32,307 nt of DNA. It comes from CAYVVD01 sp964454975 (GTDB lineage Bacteria > Bacteroidota > Ignavibacteria > Kapaibacteriales > UBA2268). This document shows positions 8,643-16,128 of this stretch, in pieces. Made by a program: the position numbers and the translations under genes. Numbering within the stretch: the first letter of the stretch is position 1; each line of letters begins with the position of its first letter. Below the pieces are notes generated by a model that saw only the letters and a list, made by a program, of their open reading frames with translations, was not told the origin of the DNA and did no database searches. The stretch spans positions 1 to 32,307 of the forward strand of contig CAYVVD010000028.1 in the NCBI GenBank assembly GCA_964454975.1. Direction: 5' to 3'.

Positions 8643-9962
8643 CTAATCGAGAATGCGTCTTAAAAATGCGGGTTGTTCGGCTTCTTTATTATTTATAGTC
8701 TCTTTTACTGATTGCCCGGTTTTCTCATCGTTTTCGTTTTTTTCTTGCTTTTTAAGCTCACCAAGTTGAAAAACTGTATCATTAGAGCGTCTTTCATAAG
8801 CCGGGCGGTCAAATCTCTTCAACTGGCTGAATCCTTTTGGGCTTGATGTTGGTGCTTTTGCTATTCCCGGGAAAATTGGTTGGGTGGTTGCGCTTTCAAT
8901 ATGGCTTTCCGGTGTTTTGTCATTTCCGTCATATACTTTATCATTGAGAAACTCAATATTTGTACTTACATTCGAGCCGTTAAATCTGCTCTGAGAAGCG
9001 GGTTCATGTTTATTGAAACCTGTAGCCACAACAGTTATTACCAAATCATCATTTGGTTCGCCATTTTGAACAACCCCGTGAATAATATTTGCATCCCCAC
9101 CTGCAGTTTTTTCTATGATTTCCAATGCCTCTGCTACTTCATGCATTGTCATGTTGCTGCCACCTGTAATATTCACAAGCACACCCTGGGCTCCTTCAAT
9201 GGAAAGCCCTTCGAGCAGAGGTGAATTAAGCGCATTTCTGGTAGCTTCTTCGGCACGGTTCTCACCGGTTGCTGTTCCGATCCCCATAAGGGCATCACCC
9301 ATACCTTCCATTATTGTCCTTACATCTGCAAAATCTACGTTTACGTAACCATGAACTCCAATGATATCCGAGATACCTCTTGTGGCGTTGAAAAGAACTT
9401 CATCCACATTCTGGAAAGCTTCGGAGAATGAAGTAGTAACATCAACAATTTCTAACAATTTTTGATTAGGGATTATTATAAGTGCGTCAATATGCTCTCT
9501 TAATTGAAGAATTCCCTCGTCAGCTATAGCGGATCTTTTCTTGCCTTCCCAAGAAAAAGGTGTAGTTATAATACCTACTACAAGTGCACCAAGGTCGCTT
9601 GCTACTTTTGCAACAATAGGTGCCCCCCCTGTTCCGGTTCCGCCGCCCATACCGGCAGTAACAAAGACCATGTCACTTCCCTGGAGGGCTTCCTTAATCT
9701 GGTCTAAACTTTCCTCTACGGACTTTTGCCCAACTTCCGGATTTGCTCCGGCACCAAGCCCTCGAGTGCATTCCTTACCTGCCTGGATTTTGATTTGTGC
9801 GAGATTATGGTCCAACGCTTGTTTATCAGTATTTACTGCTATAAAATCAACGCCGGTTAATCCACGGTTAATCATGTTGTTTACGGCATTTCCCCCCCCG
9901 CCGCCAACACCGATTACCTTAATTCTGGCACCGTCATTCGATGAGGTATCCAGCGATATCAT
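8643..9962 (-). CDS. ftsZ: Cell division GTPase FtsZ
   Basis: FtsZ is the tubulin homologue that polymerises into the cytokinetic ring. All key parts are present in the 439 residues: the N-terminal nucleotide loop GVGGGGGNAVNN (18-29), the tubulin/FtsZ signature GGGTGTG (107-113), the T7 synergy loop NVDFADV (208-214) that completes the GTPase site of the next subunit, the C-terminal domain to about residue 320, a variable charged linker, and a conserved-type tail ending PAFLRRILD that should bind FtsA. GGGGGG lies about six bases before the ATG. It follows ftsA by 62 bases and is the last gene before a strong terminator. Length is normal for the family. Confidence 0.98.
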   Translation of the reverse strand: MISLDTSSNDGARIKVIGVGGGGGNAVNNMINRGLTGVDFIAVNTDKQALDHNLAQIKIQAGKECTRGLGAGANPEVGQKSVEESLDQIKEALQGSDMVFVTAGMGGGTGTGGAPIVAKVASDLGALVVGIITTPFSWEGKKRSAIADEGILQLREHIDALIIIPNQKLLEIVDVTTSFSEAFQNVDEVLFNATRGISDIIGVHGYVNVDFADVRTIMEGMGDALMGIGTATGENRAEEATRNALNSPLLEGLSIEGAQGVLVNITGGSNMTMHEVAEALEIIEKTAGGDANIIHGVVQNGEPNDDLVITVVATGFNKHEPASQSRFNGSNVSTNIEFLNDKVYDGNDKTPESHIESATTQPIFPGIAKAPTSSPKGFSQLKRFDRPAYERRSNDTVFQLGELKKQEKNENDEKTGQSVKETINNKEAEQPAFLRRILD

Positions 9963-10024
9963 AAGTTCCCCCCGGTATTACTTTTTGATTTAATACTCAT
10001 TTATGCTGCTGAAAAGATATGAGC

Positions 10025-11326
10025 TTAAAGCTCTTCAATAAATTTTTTCACTCTTTTAAAGAAATTGGCCTTTCCCTTACCATTCTTGGCTGGAACAGGC
10101 TCAACCGATTCATGCCCTTCGATAAGTAATTCAGGCGACTTTTCTGCTGAATTTTCCAGCCCGAAAAGTGATAATCCAACACCAGTTGCGTAAATCGGGC
10201 TTTCTACCTCAGGAGCCAGTCCGTAGTATGAGATTCCTGATGGAATCCCAATTTTAATAGGCATATTGAATACAGTTCTGGCAAGTTCCGCTGTACCGAG
10301 TAACAATGTTGTGCCACCGGTTAATACAACACCTGCTGCAAGTCGTTCTGTATAACCGGATCTGCGTAGTTCAGCAAGTGCAAATTCAAAGATTTCCTCC
10401 ATTCGAGGTTGGATAATCCTGCAGAGTTGACTCCTGCTCAGTTCTATCGGATTCCTGCCACCGGGACTTTTTATCATAAAGATTTCATCTTTACAAATAC
10501 CTCTTAAAAAAGTATGGCCGTATTCGCGCTTAATCCTCTCGGCCTCATCATCAACTATGCCGATACCTTTGCGGATATCAGTCGTTACATGCTTTCCGGC
10601 TATGCCAAATACAGAAGTAAACCTGATAATGCCTTCCTCGAATACAGCGATGTCAGTAGTACCTCCACCGATGTCAATCAGGGCGACACCTACTTCTTTT
10701 TCCTCTTCGGTCAAAACCGCCCTGCTGCTTGCAATCGGTTCAAGCACGATGTCCTTTACTTTTACACCTGCTCTTTCAACACAACGGTAAATATTCTGGA
10801 TTGCAGTTTTAAGCCCCATAACAATATGTACATTGGCTTCCATCCTGACTCCACTCATCCCAACAGGATCTGTGATACCATCTTGTCCGTCTATAATGAA
10901 ATCCTGGGGCATTACGTGGATAATCTGCAACTCCGACGGAATAGCAATTTTTCTTGCTTCTTCGAGGAGCCTTTCCACGTCATTCTGTGAAATCTCATGC
11001 ATTGGGTTGGATATACCAACGATACTGCGTGTCTGATGAGACTCAATGTGGTCACCGGCAATCCCTACAACAACCTCCTCAATTTTAATTCCTGATTGCT
11101 GTTCGGCCTGTTCGAGAACTTTTTTAATAGTAGCTACAGTTTTTTCTATATTAACCACAACACCACGCATGAGGCCTTTGCTCTCGGTGATTCCAATTCC
11201 GAGGACTTTCAAATTTGCTCCGGCATCATCCCTGGAAGTAACAAGGGCACAAATCTTCGATGTCCCGATATCCAGGCCAATTGTGATGTTTTGCATGTTT
11301 TCCGGTATTTGAGTTTCAGTTGACAT
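10025..11326 (-). CDS. ftsA: Cell division protein FtsA
   Basis: FtsA is the actin-like protein that tethers FtsZ to the membrane and recruits later division proteins. The 433 residues carry the actin-fold phosphate-1 motif (GLDIGTSKICALV, 17-29), the FtsA-specific SHS2/1C domain (about 90-170), the phosphate-2 motif (LIDIGGGTTDIAVF, about 216-229) and the adenosine loop (VVLTGGTTLLLG). The C-terminus, NFFKRVKKFIEEL, is the expected amphipathic membrane-targeting helix. The start codon lies 10 bases after the ftsQ stop. The start could alternatively be Met11, which is closer to the usual distance before the phosphate-1 loop. Confidence 0.97.
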   Translation of the reverse strand: MSTETQIPENMQNITIGLDIGTSKICALVTSRDDAGANLKVLGIGITESKGLMRGVVVNIEKTVATIKKVLEQAEQQSGIKIEEVVVGIAGDHIESHQTRSIVGISNPMHEISQNDVERLLEEARKIAIPSELQIIHVMPQDFIIDGQDGITDPVGMSGVRMEANVHIVMGLKTAIQNIYRCVERAGVKVKDIVLEPIASSRAVLTEEEKEVGVALIDIGGGTTDIAVFEEGIIRFTSVFGIAGKHVTTDIRKGIGIVDDEAERIKREYGHTFLRGICKDEIFMIKSPGGRNPIELSRSQLCRIIQPRMEEIFEFALAELRRSGYTERLAAGVVLTGGTTLLLGTAELARTVFNMPIKIGIPSGISYYGLAPEVESPIYATGVGLSLFGLENSAEKSPELLIEGHESVEPVPAKNGKGKANFFKRVKKFIEEL

Positions 11327-11336
11327 TTTCTTTAGT

Positions 11337-12104
11337 TTAATTAATTACCACCCTGTTTTTCCAGCGGAGGTCAATTACATTTATATCGTTAGGTTCTTCC
11401 TCGTAGTAAGAGTTTTCAAGAAACAGTTCCAGTTTTCTGAGTTTTTCATATAAGTTTTCGTTTTGCCCGATTAGTATAGGTTTATCGCTGTTTGTGAGCC
11501 TGATTTCGTAGTTTTTTTCCATATTGTTGTACTTTACTCCCCCGGTGATTAAGTATAAAATTTTGAATTCATCTTTCTTAAGTGTATTGATTATTTCCAG
11601 GGCTCCACTTAATATTTTTTCCAATTCCCGTGAATTCAAATCCAGGCCTTCTATCAAAACCAAATTGCCATCAATGTTTATGTTTCTAAACGGCAGTAAC
11701 TTTGCTGAAGTATCGCTAAGCAAAAGCCTGCCATCAATGCCTTCAACAAAGGCGGCAGGTATCTTCTCGTTTACATCCAACACAATTCTGTTTCCCGATT
11801 CAAAGAACGCATCACATCTTTCGATGTAGGGGTTGGCATTTACCGCATTTGCGAGGTCGAGAAGATCAATAGAATCCTTAACTTTTCCAATGATATCGCC
11901 TGATATCAAACCCAGTAGCTCTTCAGTACCAGTTATACTGTTGTTTCGGACTTCTATTTCTTCGACCTTGTTGCCCGTATTCCATTTTCCTGCGAGATAT
12001 GCCAAAACTGCCACAACTAGCAATAGTCCCGCAAAGTAAAGGATTTGCCTTGCCCTGGCCATCCTGTCAACATTAGTAACTTCCGCATCATACGGCTTTG
12101 CCAT
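11337..12104 (-). CDS. ftsQ: Cell division protein FtsQ/DivIB
   Basis: FtsQ is a bitopic inner-membrane protein that links the cytoplasmic ring to FtsB/FtsL and the septal synthesis enzymes. Counting from the ATG at 12104 (255 residues), a short cytoplasmic part is followed by one membrane span (YFAGLLLVVAVLAYLAG, about 21-37), an FtsQ-type POTRA domain (VEEIEVRNNSITG to EKIPAAFVEG, about 46-116) and the FtsQ/DivIB domain. The frame extends seven codons to a TTG at 12125; I prefer ATG because neither has a strong ribosome site and the extension adds nothing recognisable. It heads an ftsQ-ftsA-ftsZ unit; the mur/ddl genes that often precede ftsQ are absent here. Confidence 0.92.
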   Translation of the reverse strand: MAKPYDAEVTNVDRMARARQILYFAGLLLVVAVLAYLAGKWNTGNKVEEIEVRNNSITGTEELLGLISGDIIGKVKDSIDLLDLANAVNANPYIERCDAFFESGNRIVLDVNEKIPAAFVEGIDGRLLLSDTSAKLLPFRNINIDGNLVLIEGLDLNSRELEKILSGALEIINTLKKDEFKILYLITGGVKYNNMEKNYEIRLTNSDKPILIGQNENLYEKLRKLELFLENSYYEEEPNDINVIDLRWKNRVVIN

Positions 12105-12141
12105 GATTAGGCCGTTAAAGAACAATTATTGATTTTTAGAT

Positions 12142-12175
12142 GAGGGGAGTTTCGAAGGGCTTCGATTCTCCTCTC
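12142..12175 (-). promoter_or_regulatory. Leader hairpin upstream of ftsQ
   Basis: GAGGGGAG (12142-12149) pairs with CTCCTCTC (12168-12175) and, after a two-base mismatch, TCGAA (12152-12156) pairs with TTCGA (12161-12165) around a four-base loop; one outer pair is imperfect. It lies between the inferred ftsQ promoter and the start codon, about 37 bases before ATG. No T-run follows on either strand, so it is not an ordinary terminator. It may influence stability or translation of the ftsQAZ message. Confidence 0.45.
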
Positions 12176-12199
12176 TATGCTGCAATTGATTACTTGACC

Positions 12200-12230
12200 C
12201 AAATGTACGAGTCTTTTTACAGAAATTCAA
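12200..12230 (-). promoter_or_regulatory. Bacteroidota-type promoter of ftsQAZ
   Basis: On the minus strand TTG (12230-12228), a 20-base spacer and TACATTTG (12207-12200) match the Bacteroidota primary sigma pattern (-33 TTTG/TTG, -7 TAnnTTTG). The expected start of transcription is near 12194, giving a leader of about 90 bases before ftsQ. The spacing is the same as in the tRNA-Ser promoter of this window. Confidence 0.55.
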
Positions 12231-12335
12231 GTGAAATTTTTGCTAAATGAATAATTTTTCAAAATTTTACGCCGATTTTCTGTAATTCTGTGAATATGTT
12301 GGCTAATATTATAATTTTCAAAGCACTTAACGCTT

Positions 12336-13115
12336 TTAAAGTGATTTCAATACACCTCCGTCAACCGGCAAGTTTATTCCATTGATGTAAGAAGCAAGGT
12401 CGCTCGCCAAAAAAGAAACAGCATAAGCTGTTTCTTTTGGGCTTCCTGTTCTGCCGGCAGGGATACCGGAAGTGATTCTGTTTTCAATTTCTTTGAAACT
12501 CCTGTTTTCGCGTTCAGCCATCGTTTTCATAAGGCTGTTCAGCCTTTGCGTAGCTGTATAGCCAGGCAAAATGTTATTTACCGTTATCCCGTATTTGCCT
12601 AATTCTCCGGCAAGTGTTTTTGCCCATGCACCAACAGCACCGCGCAAAGTATTGGAAGTACCTAAGTTATCAACAGGTTGCTTTAGGCTGATTGAGATAA
12701 TATTTATAATCCTTCCCCATTTCTTTTCGATCATAGAATCTTTAAATGCTTGTAGTAGATCATGAAAGGCATATAAATGGGAATTGAAAGCTTTATTAAA
12801 TTCTCTAATATTCGCTTCTGTTAATGATCCGGGTGCAGGACCACCTGAATTATTTATTATTATATCAGGATTGCCGCAATCAATTTTAATTTTAATAATT
12901 GCATTCTCGAGTTGTTTTTTCTCAGACAAATCGCACTGAACATAGGAATGGCCTTCTCCTCTGAGGGTAATAAACACGCCTTCAAGTTTTTCCTTGTTTC
13001 TGGCGAAAAGAAAAACTTTGCATCCTAAATCTGCAAATTCAACAGCAACTGCTTTGCCTATTCCCTCGCTTGCTCCGCAAACAAGAGCCAATTTCCCTTT
13101 TAAATTAATTTCCAT
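12336..13115 (-). CDS. SDR-family oxidoreductase with altered catalytic motif
   Basis: The 259-residue protein has the SDR fold: nucleotide loop CGASEGIG (13-20), CDLSE at 61-65 for the adenine, NNSGGPAPG (88-96) in place of the usual NNAG motif, and the C-terminal LPVDGG. However, the catalytic Tyr-x3-Lys is replaced by Ser154-x3-Arg158 (GTSNTLRG). The same kind of replacement occurs in a BKR-like SDR subgroup (cd05344 type) related to 3-oxoacyl-ACP reductases, so this looks like a family property and not a damaged gene. Its reaction is unknown. It lies 231 bases upstream of ftsQ on the same strand, but ftsQ appears to have its own promoter, so a link with division is not implied. Confidence 0.85.
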   Translation of the reverse strand: MEINLKGKLALVCGASEGIGKAVAVEFADLGCKVFLFARNKEKLEGVFITLRGEGHSYVQCDLSEKKQLENAIIKIKIDCGNPDIIINNSGGPAPGSLTEANIREFNKAFNSHLYAFHDLLQAFKDSMIEKKWGRIINIISISLKQPVDNLGTSNTLRGAVGAWAKTLAGELGKYGITVNNILPGYTATQRLNSLMKTMAERENRSFKEIENRITSGIPAGRTGSPKETAYAVSFLASDLASYINGINLPVDGGVLKSL

Positions 13116-13150
13116 TCAATGATTAATTTATTTATTCAGCAATAAGAGTA

Positions 13151-13181
13151 TTGAAAAATACTTAAAATTCGTCTATATTTG
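13151..13181 (+). promoter_or_regulatory. Promoter of tRNA-Ser
   Basis: TTG (13151-13153), 20 bases, TATATTTG (13174-13181): an exact fit to the Bacteroidota -33/-7 pattern, ending 11 bases before the tRNA. The -33 element lies inside a small palindrome, AGTATT-gaaa-AATACT (13147-13162). Confidence 0.65.
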
Positions 13182-13192
13182 TAATTCCAATT

Positions 13193-13275
13193 GGAGGATT
13201 CGCATAATTGGTATTGCAGCGGTCTTGAAAACCGCCGGGCGCAAGCCTGTGGGGGTTCGAGTCCCTCATCCTCCG
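13193..13275 (+). tRNA. tRNA-Ser (anticodon UGA)
   Basis: The acceptor stem GGAGGAT (13193-13199) pairs with ATCCTCC (13268-13274), with discriminator G at 13275. The D-arm has GCAT...TTGC with the GG of the loop. The anticodon stem GCGGT/ACCGC encloses CTTGAAA, anticodon TGA at 13226-13228, reading UCA serine codons. A long variable arm (stem with a GCAA loop) is typical of class II tRNAs such as Ser, and the T-loop TTCGAGT is canonical. The 3' CCA is not encoded (CA follows the discriminator), so it must be added after transcription. Confidence 0.96.
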
Positions 13276-13318
13276 CATATAATCAAAAACTTGCGCTTAA
13301 AACCGTAGTTTTTTTTAT

Positions 13319-13352
13319 TTCGGATGGAACGCAGGTTCCGAAAAACTTTTTT
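13319..13352 (+). terminator. Possible terminator after tRNA-Ser
   Basis: GGAAC (13326-13330) pairs with GTTCC (13335-13339) around GCAG, with an outer TTC/GAA extension across a bulge, followed shortly by six T residues (13347-13352). An eight-T run at 13310-13317 lies just before it. Moderate evidence only. Confidence 0.4.
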
Positions 13353-13407
13353 AATAATCTCACCGTTAATTAGAATTAATTAATTAAAACCCACTTTTGA
13401 GGCAATT

Positions 13408-14226
13408 ATGAAAAATATCACTAACGTAATGACTCTTTCACTTCTTGCACTTATTTTGATTTCCTGCCCCGAAGATGATAATCCTACAAATGGAGGCAAC
13501 GGTATTGATTTCTCAACTTATTTCTCAACCTCATCCGGTTCATTTTGGATTTACGAACATAAAGAAATTGATTATGATTCAAAAAGCCAGACCGGTGAAA
13601 CGACTTACGACTCAACTGCTGTTACGGGAATTGAAGAAAAAACCGGCAAACAGGCAACAGTTTTTACAAGCTGGGACTATGACAATGCAGGTGGTGCTTC
13701 GAATCCGACTGATCTGTACTACTACGAAGAAAACGAGTCAGTCTATGCGCATGCAGATCTGTTCAACAGGGCGCTTGCACAGATAGAGTTACCTGTTGAC
13801 ATTCCACTTGATATTGGCGACCAGTGGCTGAAAATTGCCGATAACCAGTCCAACTCCTGGATTACTACATCTGTTACAATTGAAGATGTTGAGATTAGTT
13901 TCCAAGGAATTCCGGGATTATTCGGCGGTCAAATTTTAGTTGAAGGCACAAAGGCAGGATCGGAGAAAATCACTTTATCAGGGTCCGAAATTAATACCAT
14001 TAAATTTGCACATACTATTACATTATCAGGTGAGTTGAAATCTTTAGAAGGGATTACGCTTCTTACTCTTTCCCCAATCAGTACTAACTTCAATCTTTGG
14101 TTTGGTGAAAATGCCGGCATCGTAAAAACTGAACTTGAATCATTTTTAGCAAGTATTCCATTGCTTGGTGAGCAGAAGATAAATGGCGAAAAAATAACAG
14201 CAATAAGGTTTAATTATACGGAATAA
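13408..14226 (+). CDS. Secreted lipoprotein of unknown function
   Basis: The 272-residue product begins with a lipoprotein signal peptide: MKN, hydrophobic core LSLLALILISC with the lipid-modified Cys at residue 20. A low-complexity acidic/Asn-Gly linker (PEDDNPTNGGNG) follows, as is common in outer-membrane lipoproteins of this phylum. The rest is predicted to be mostly beta: a segment with SGSFWIYEHKEIDYDS and repeated Thr-rich strands, then ITLSGELKSLEGITLLTLSP and a final WFGENAGIVKTEL stretch resembling the closing strands of lipoproteins that read 'amorphous' beta sandwiches. I do not recognise a named family. GAGG precedes the ATG by eight bases. It lies downstream of tRNA-Ser and may be read in part from its promoter. 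Confidence 0.75.
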   Translation: MKNITNVMTLSLLALILISCPEDDNPTNGGNGIDFSTYFSTSSGSFWIYEHKEIDYDSKSQTGETTYDSTAVTGIEEKTGKQATVFTSWDYDNAGGASNPTDLYYYEENESVYAHADLFNRALAQIELPVDIPLDIGDQWLKIADNQSNSWITTSVTIEDVEISFQGIPGLFGGQILVEGTKAGSEKITLSGSEINTIKFAHTITLSGELKSLEGITLLTLSPISTNFNLWFGENAGIVKTELESFLASIPLLGEQKINGEKITAIRFNYTE

Positions 14227-14376
14227 TCATACCTAAATGAGATATACATACCGGCCCTATCACCTGTGCAAATAAATTAAAATAGGAATATTAACTTTTT
14301 TTCATTAAATTTTATCATTCGGTATATAGAGAACTGAGAGATTGGTTCTTTTTTATGTTAACATTTGGGAGGTATT

Positions 14377-15000
14377 ATGCGCTTTTTTGACAAAATATCA
14401 GCATTAGCAATTTTGATTATGTTGTTTGCTCTGACAACAAATTCAAATGCTGCTAAGGAAGGGGATTTCGGCTTGCATGCAGGAGCTGCGCTTGCAAATG
14501 GTGTGAATGTAACAGTTGGCGTTCCCTCGGGAGTTCTTTCAGAAGTTGCAATTACAACAACTTCGTCGGCAGGCTTTGCTTACATGCTCAGTAAAGACTT
14601 TCAGCTTGAATTTGGATTCGGTTTTCTTTCTGTAACTCCACTTGCTGGTGAAGATGCTGATGTTGACGCACTTTCAACCATTTCTGTTATGGTTGGCGGA
14701 AAATTGTTTTTCGAAGACCAGGGACCGGTAAGGCCTTATGGTGGGTTGAATGTAAGTTACTCAGTGCTCCCAACCATTGAAAGCGGTACAACAGAAACAA
14801 GCTCTAATTTCATGAGTGTCGGCGGTGTTTTTGGCGCAATGGGATTCATAAACGAGTCTGAAACGGTAGCTTTGTTTATCCAGGTTGGCGCTGCTTATAA
14901 CTCGTTCTCATCAACATTTAAAAATGGTGAAGAAATGAAATCAACAGCTTCATCATTCAATTTAGGTGGTTCCGCGATTGGTGGGATGATATATCTCTGA
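14377..15000 (+). CDS. Outer-membrane beta-barrel protein
   Basis: The start is ATG 14377, five bases after GGGAGG; a TTG twelve bases earlier lies inside that ribosome site. The 207-residue product has a signal peptide (MRFFDKISALAILIMLFALTTN, cleavage near SNA-AKEGD) and a body of about eight amphipathic strands alternating with Gly and aromatic residues (FQLEFGFGFLSVTP, TISVMVGGKLFFE, RPYGGLNVSYSVLP, ETVALFIQVGAAYNSF). This is the pattern of small OmpA/OmpW-like eight-stranded barrels (outer membrane beta-barrel domain proteins). Function is probably structural or transport, not inferable in detail. A strong hairpin terminator follows the stop. Confidence 0.8.
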   Translation: MRFFDKISALAILIMLFALTTNSNAAKEGDFGLHAGAALANGVNVTVGVPSGVLSEVAITTTSSAGFAYMLSKDFQLEFGFGFLSVTPLAGEDADVDALSTISVMVGGKLFFEDQGPVRPYGGLNVSYSVLPTIESGTTETSSNFMSVGGVFGAMGFINESETVALFIQVGAAYNSFSSTFKNGEEMKSTASSFNLGGSAIGGMIYL

Positions 15001-15024
15001 TAGTACAATAGTAGAAAAAAATGA

Positions 15025-15047
15025 CCCCGCCACCGGCGGGGTTTTTT
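15025..15047. terminator. Bidirectional terminator between convergent genes
   Basis: CCCCGCC (15025-15031) pairs with GGCGGGG (15035-15041) around a three-base loop, followed on the plus strand by six T residues (15042-15047). Seven A residues at 15015-15021 give a T-run on the other strand, so the hairpin can end both the barrel-protein gene and the minus-strand gene stopping at 15049. Confidence 0.93.
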
Positions 15048-15048
15048 A

Positions 15049-15408
15049 TTAATTGTAAAGCTCTGAAATATCTATATAAATCAGGTAATCCTTAATTTTT
15101 TCACCATCTTTATAAAAAATATCAACAAAAGGTACTGAAAGCTGAGTTTCATTATGCCGTGTGTAGGTTACCCTGCCGGAACATACTAATGAATTTTCAT
15201 TCTTCCAGCAGTCCTCTATTTCATGGCTTAGGGCCTTTATCGAACCGAAGAAGCCGTCAACTGCAGCTTGGATGTTGTCCTTTCCAACAACAGGAGCAGC
15301 ATTTGAAAATACAAAGCTTGAGTTATCTGTAAGGTAAGATGCAAATCCTTCGGCATCTTTATTATCTATAGTTTGGAAAAGGCTTGTAGCCCATTCTGGC
15401 ATGTTCAT
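15049..15408 (-). CDS. SnoaL/NTF2-like domain protein
   Basis: The 119-residue protein has the alpha-plus-beta pattern of the NTF2-like superfamily: an N-terminal helix (WATSLFQTIDNKDAEGFASYL), the TDNSSFVFSNAAPVVGKDNIQAAVDGFF segment typical of SnoaL-like proteins in shortened form, then long strands (LSHEIEDCWKNENSLVCSG, VTYTRHNETQLSVPFVDIFY, KIKDYLIYIDISELY). Members range from polyketide cyclases and isomerases to non-enzymatic pocket proteins, so no reaction is assigned. No secretion signal is seen, so it should be cytoplasmic. AGG lies seven bases before the ATG. It is a single-gene unit ending at a shared terminator. Confidence 0.85.
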   Translation of the reverse strand: MNMPEWATSLFQTIDNKDAEGFASYLTDNSSFVFSNAAPVVGKDNIQAAVDGFFGSIKALSHEIEDCWKNENSLVCSGRVTYTRHNETQLSVPFVDIFYKDGEKIKDYLIYIDISELYN

Positions 15409-15522
15409 TTATCCTAACCCTTATATAAAAAAATAAAATATGAAACCATTAACACGAATTTAATTGAAAAATAACATAAATATACTATATTATATGCCTA
15501 TTAGATGCAAAGGTAATCGGTT

Positions 15523-16128
15523 ATGGCTCTTGTCCTTCAAATAGCCTTTTATTTAGTAGCACTTGTGATTGTTTTGCGCATTCTCAGGTGGATAACCACG
15601 CCTATATTCAGAATTACCGGTGTTTACAGGTATTACTCAAGAATGTTCTTTACTTTTTCATTCTCAAAAAATGATTACGACCTTCATGTTGGTACAAGTT
15701 GGGATTTCTTCAGGCTTGAAAACCGAAACCAGCTGACAATATTTAAGTTTATGGCTGAAGGATTAATTAACATCTGCACTGAAATTGAAAAGGGCAATAT
15801 AGACATCAACTCCAAGTTCAAAGGGAATACTTACTTCTTTAAGGATAATACTGCTCATAAGCTTGGTTTTAATACACGCGAGCTAACGTTTAGTGAGGCA
15901 ATTTTGTTCTTGCTTAATTATCCCGAAGTTTGCCTTTTGCAATCATTAATGCTCAAAAGACTAACTCTGCCAAAGCTTGACAGTGTAAGGATACATTACA
16001 TTTCCGGGCGCGAACTTCTTCAAAACAAACATATATTCCAGCGCTACCTCGATGGATTTAACCGCAGGCTTGGCAAAACACCGGAAAAAGTTGAAGAGAA
16101 TTCTCTTATAGAATCAAAAGTAGCTTAG
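15523..16128 (+). CDS. Membrane-anchored protein of unknown function
   Basis: I do not recognise this 201-residue protein. It has one strong N-terminal membrane span (LVLQIAFYLVALVIVLRIL, about 3-21) followed by a basic, aromatic stretch (RWITTPIFRITGVYRYYSR), so the body is probably cytoplasmic. The body is mixed alpha/beta with HVGTSWDFFRLENRN at about 53-67, a helix rich in acidic and hydrophobic residues, and a C-terminal basic helix. The tail ends with a Glu-rich segment. The start has AAAGG nine bases upstream. Its stop overlaps by four bases the stop of the convergent PAS/GAF gene, which leaves no room for a terminator between them. Confidence 0.7.
   Translation: MALVLQIAFYLVALVIVLRILRWITTPIFRITGVYRYYSRMFFTFSFSKNDYDLHVGTSWDFFRLENRNQLTIFKFMAEGLINICTEIEKGNIDINSKFKGNTYFFKDNTAHKLGFNTRELTFSEAILFLLNYPEVCLLQSLMLKRLTLPKLDSVRIHYISGRELLQNKHIFQRYLDGFNRRLGKTPEKVEENSLIESKVA

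Noticed and set aside
9541..9993. 150-codon open frame opposite ftsZ
   Set aside because: It is antisense to a certain gene, Pro/Ser-rich as expected for a mirror of FtsZ codons, and has no family features.
10514..10990. 158-codon open frame opposite ftsA
   Set aside because: Antisense shadow of a conserved gene, with no ribosome site or recognisable domain.
12142..12175. Leader hairpin as a terminator of the SDR gene
   Set aside because: No T-run follows on the minus strand, and it lies downstream of a good promoter for ftsQ.
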